A stretch of 5,836 bases of DNA from Oligoflexia bacterium (GTDB lineage: Bacteria; Bdellovibrionota; JAFGOL01), in the NCBI GenBank assembly GCA_016926495.1, contig JAFGOL010000222.1, positions 1 to 5,836 on the forward strand. The letters are read 5' to 3'. This document shows, one piece after another, positions 5,432 through 5,836 of this stretch. A program made the position numbers and the translations under genes. Each line of letters begins with the position of its first letter. Position 1 is the stretch's first letter. The notes beneath the pieces were generated by a model, which was not told where the DNA came from, did not search any database, and saw nothing but the letters and a program-made list of their open reading frames with translations.

Positions 5432-5836
5432 ATGAAAAAAACGATCATTATCTTATCGTCGGCATTATTATCGTTTCCTGTTCTTTGCAAGGAGATGATA
5501 CAAATCAAGGGATCAGACACTATTGTAAACCTGGTCCAGCGCCTCTCCGAAGAATACATGAAAAGCAACAAGAATGTCGCAATCGCGGTAACCGGCGGCG
5601 GTTCGGGTACGGGTATCGCAGCGCTGATAAACAACAAGTGTGACGTGGCCAATGCTTCAAGGTCCATAAAGGATAAAGAAATAAAAAACGCCGAAGAAAA
5701 CGGGATCACCGTTAAGGAATTTGTTATAGCTACAGACGGGCTTTGCATTATCGTAAATAAAAATAATCCCGTTAAAAAACTGACAACCGACCAGGTGGGA
5801 AAAATATACAGGGGAGAAATAACCAACTGGAAACAA
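5432..5836 (+). CDS. pstS: phosphate ABC transporter substrate-binding protein PstS, N-terminal part
   Basis: The first 135 codons of a gene that runs off the right edge. PstS binds phosphate outside the cytoplasmic membrane and delivers it to PstCAB. An N-terminal signal peptide is visible: KK at 2-3, a hydrophobic stretch 5-18, then C19-K-E. C19 does not sit in a canonical lipobox (PVLC), so signal peptidase I cleavage after it is about as likely as lipidation. Mature sequence shows the phosphate-binding GSDT (27-30), the glycine/serine loop VTGGGSGTGIAAL (53-65) and the pattern DVANASRSI (71-79), followed by GLCIIVNKNNPV and LTTDQVGKIYRGEITNW, all typical of PstS. The start is fixed by a near-perfect ribosome site. 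A tandem Pho box and promoter precede it. In most genomes pstCAB and phoU follow; that region is not in the window. Confidence 0.95.
   Translation, partial: MKKTIIILSSALLSFPVLCKEMIQIKGSDTIVNLVQRLSEEYMKSNKNVAIAVTGGGSGTGIAALINNKCDVANASRSIKDKEIKNAEENGITVKEFVIATDGLCIIVNKNNPVKKLTTDQVGKIYRGEITNWKQ

Noticed and set aside
5374..5643. Plus-strand ORF of 89 codons starting within the pstS Pho box.
   Set aside because: It lies in a different frame from pstS, lacks its own ribosome site, starts inside the regulatory array and has no recognisable domain. The pstS frame with a perfect ribosome site explains the region.

Overview
The window looks like ordinary chromosomal DNA from a Gram-negative-type bacterium. 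It combines a bacterial glutaminyl-tRNA synthetase (a gene absent from most Gram-positives), Shine-Dalgarno-led starts, an OmpR-family regulator with a membrane histidine kinase, and a secreted phosphate-binding protein. Codon use leans strongly to ATA for isoleucine and AGG/AGA for arginine. The lineage cannot be fixed from this much sequence. The kinase has a large extracytoplasmic sensor region, as in Firmicutes PhoR and unlike E. coli PhoR, so it is probably not an enterobacterium-like gammaproteobacterium.

Layout, left to right. Bases 2-799 are the 3' half of glnS (+). The gap 800-977 holds a two-unit Pho box and a possible -10 element. phoB (978-1664, +) and phoR (1661-3412, +) form an overlapping two-gene operon. 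cysK (3398-4336, -) converges on phoR, and the two reading frames overlap by 15 bases. A short divergent gap (4337-4432) separates cysK from a MetA-family acyltransferase gene (4433-5326, +), which seems to have a promoter so close that the mRNA would be nearly leaderless. The gap 5327-5431 carries a clear tandem Pho box (GTTCACA units every 11 bp), followed by a strong ribosome binding site and the 5' part of pstS (5432 to the window edge, +). No stretch over 300 bases lacks a gene.

How the genes fit together. PhoR and PhoB would sense phosphate limitation. PhoB-P would bind the GTTCACA repeats in front of its own operon and in front of pstS, the first component of the high-affinity phosphate transporter. 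The shared heptamer upstream of both genes is the strongest regulatory signal in the window. Between these two parts of the phosphate regulon sits a sulfur amino-acid pair: O-acetylserine sulfhydrylase (cysK) and a MetA-family O-acyltransferase. The MetA homologue carries the residue linked to acetyl-CoA use and has an atypical active-site region. Because it lies back-to-back with cysK, it may make O-acetylserine for CysK rather than O-acetylhomoserine; this is a hypothesis.

I found no mobile element, CRISPR array, RNA gene or clearly new multi-gene system. The points of interest are the Pho box architecture, the possible role of the MetA-like enzyme, the leaderless promoter and the convergent gene overlap.
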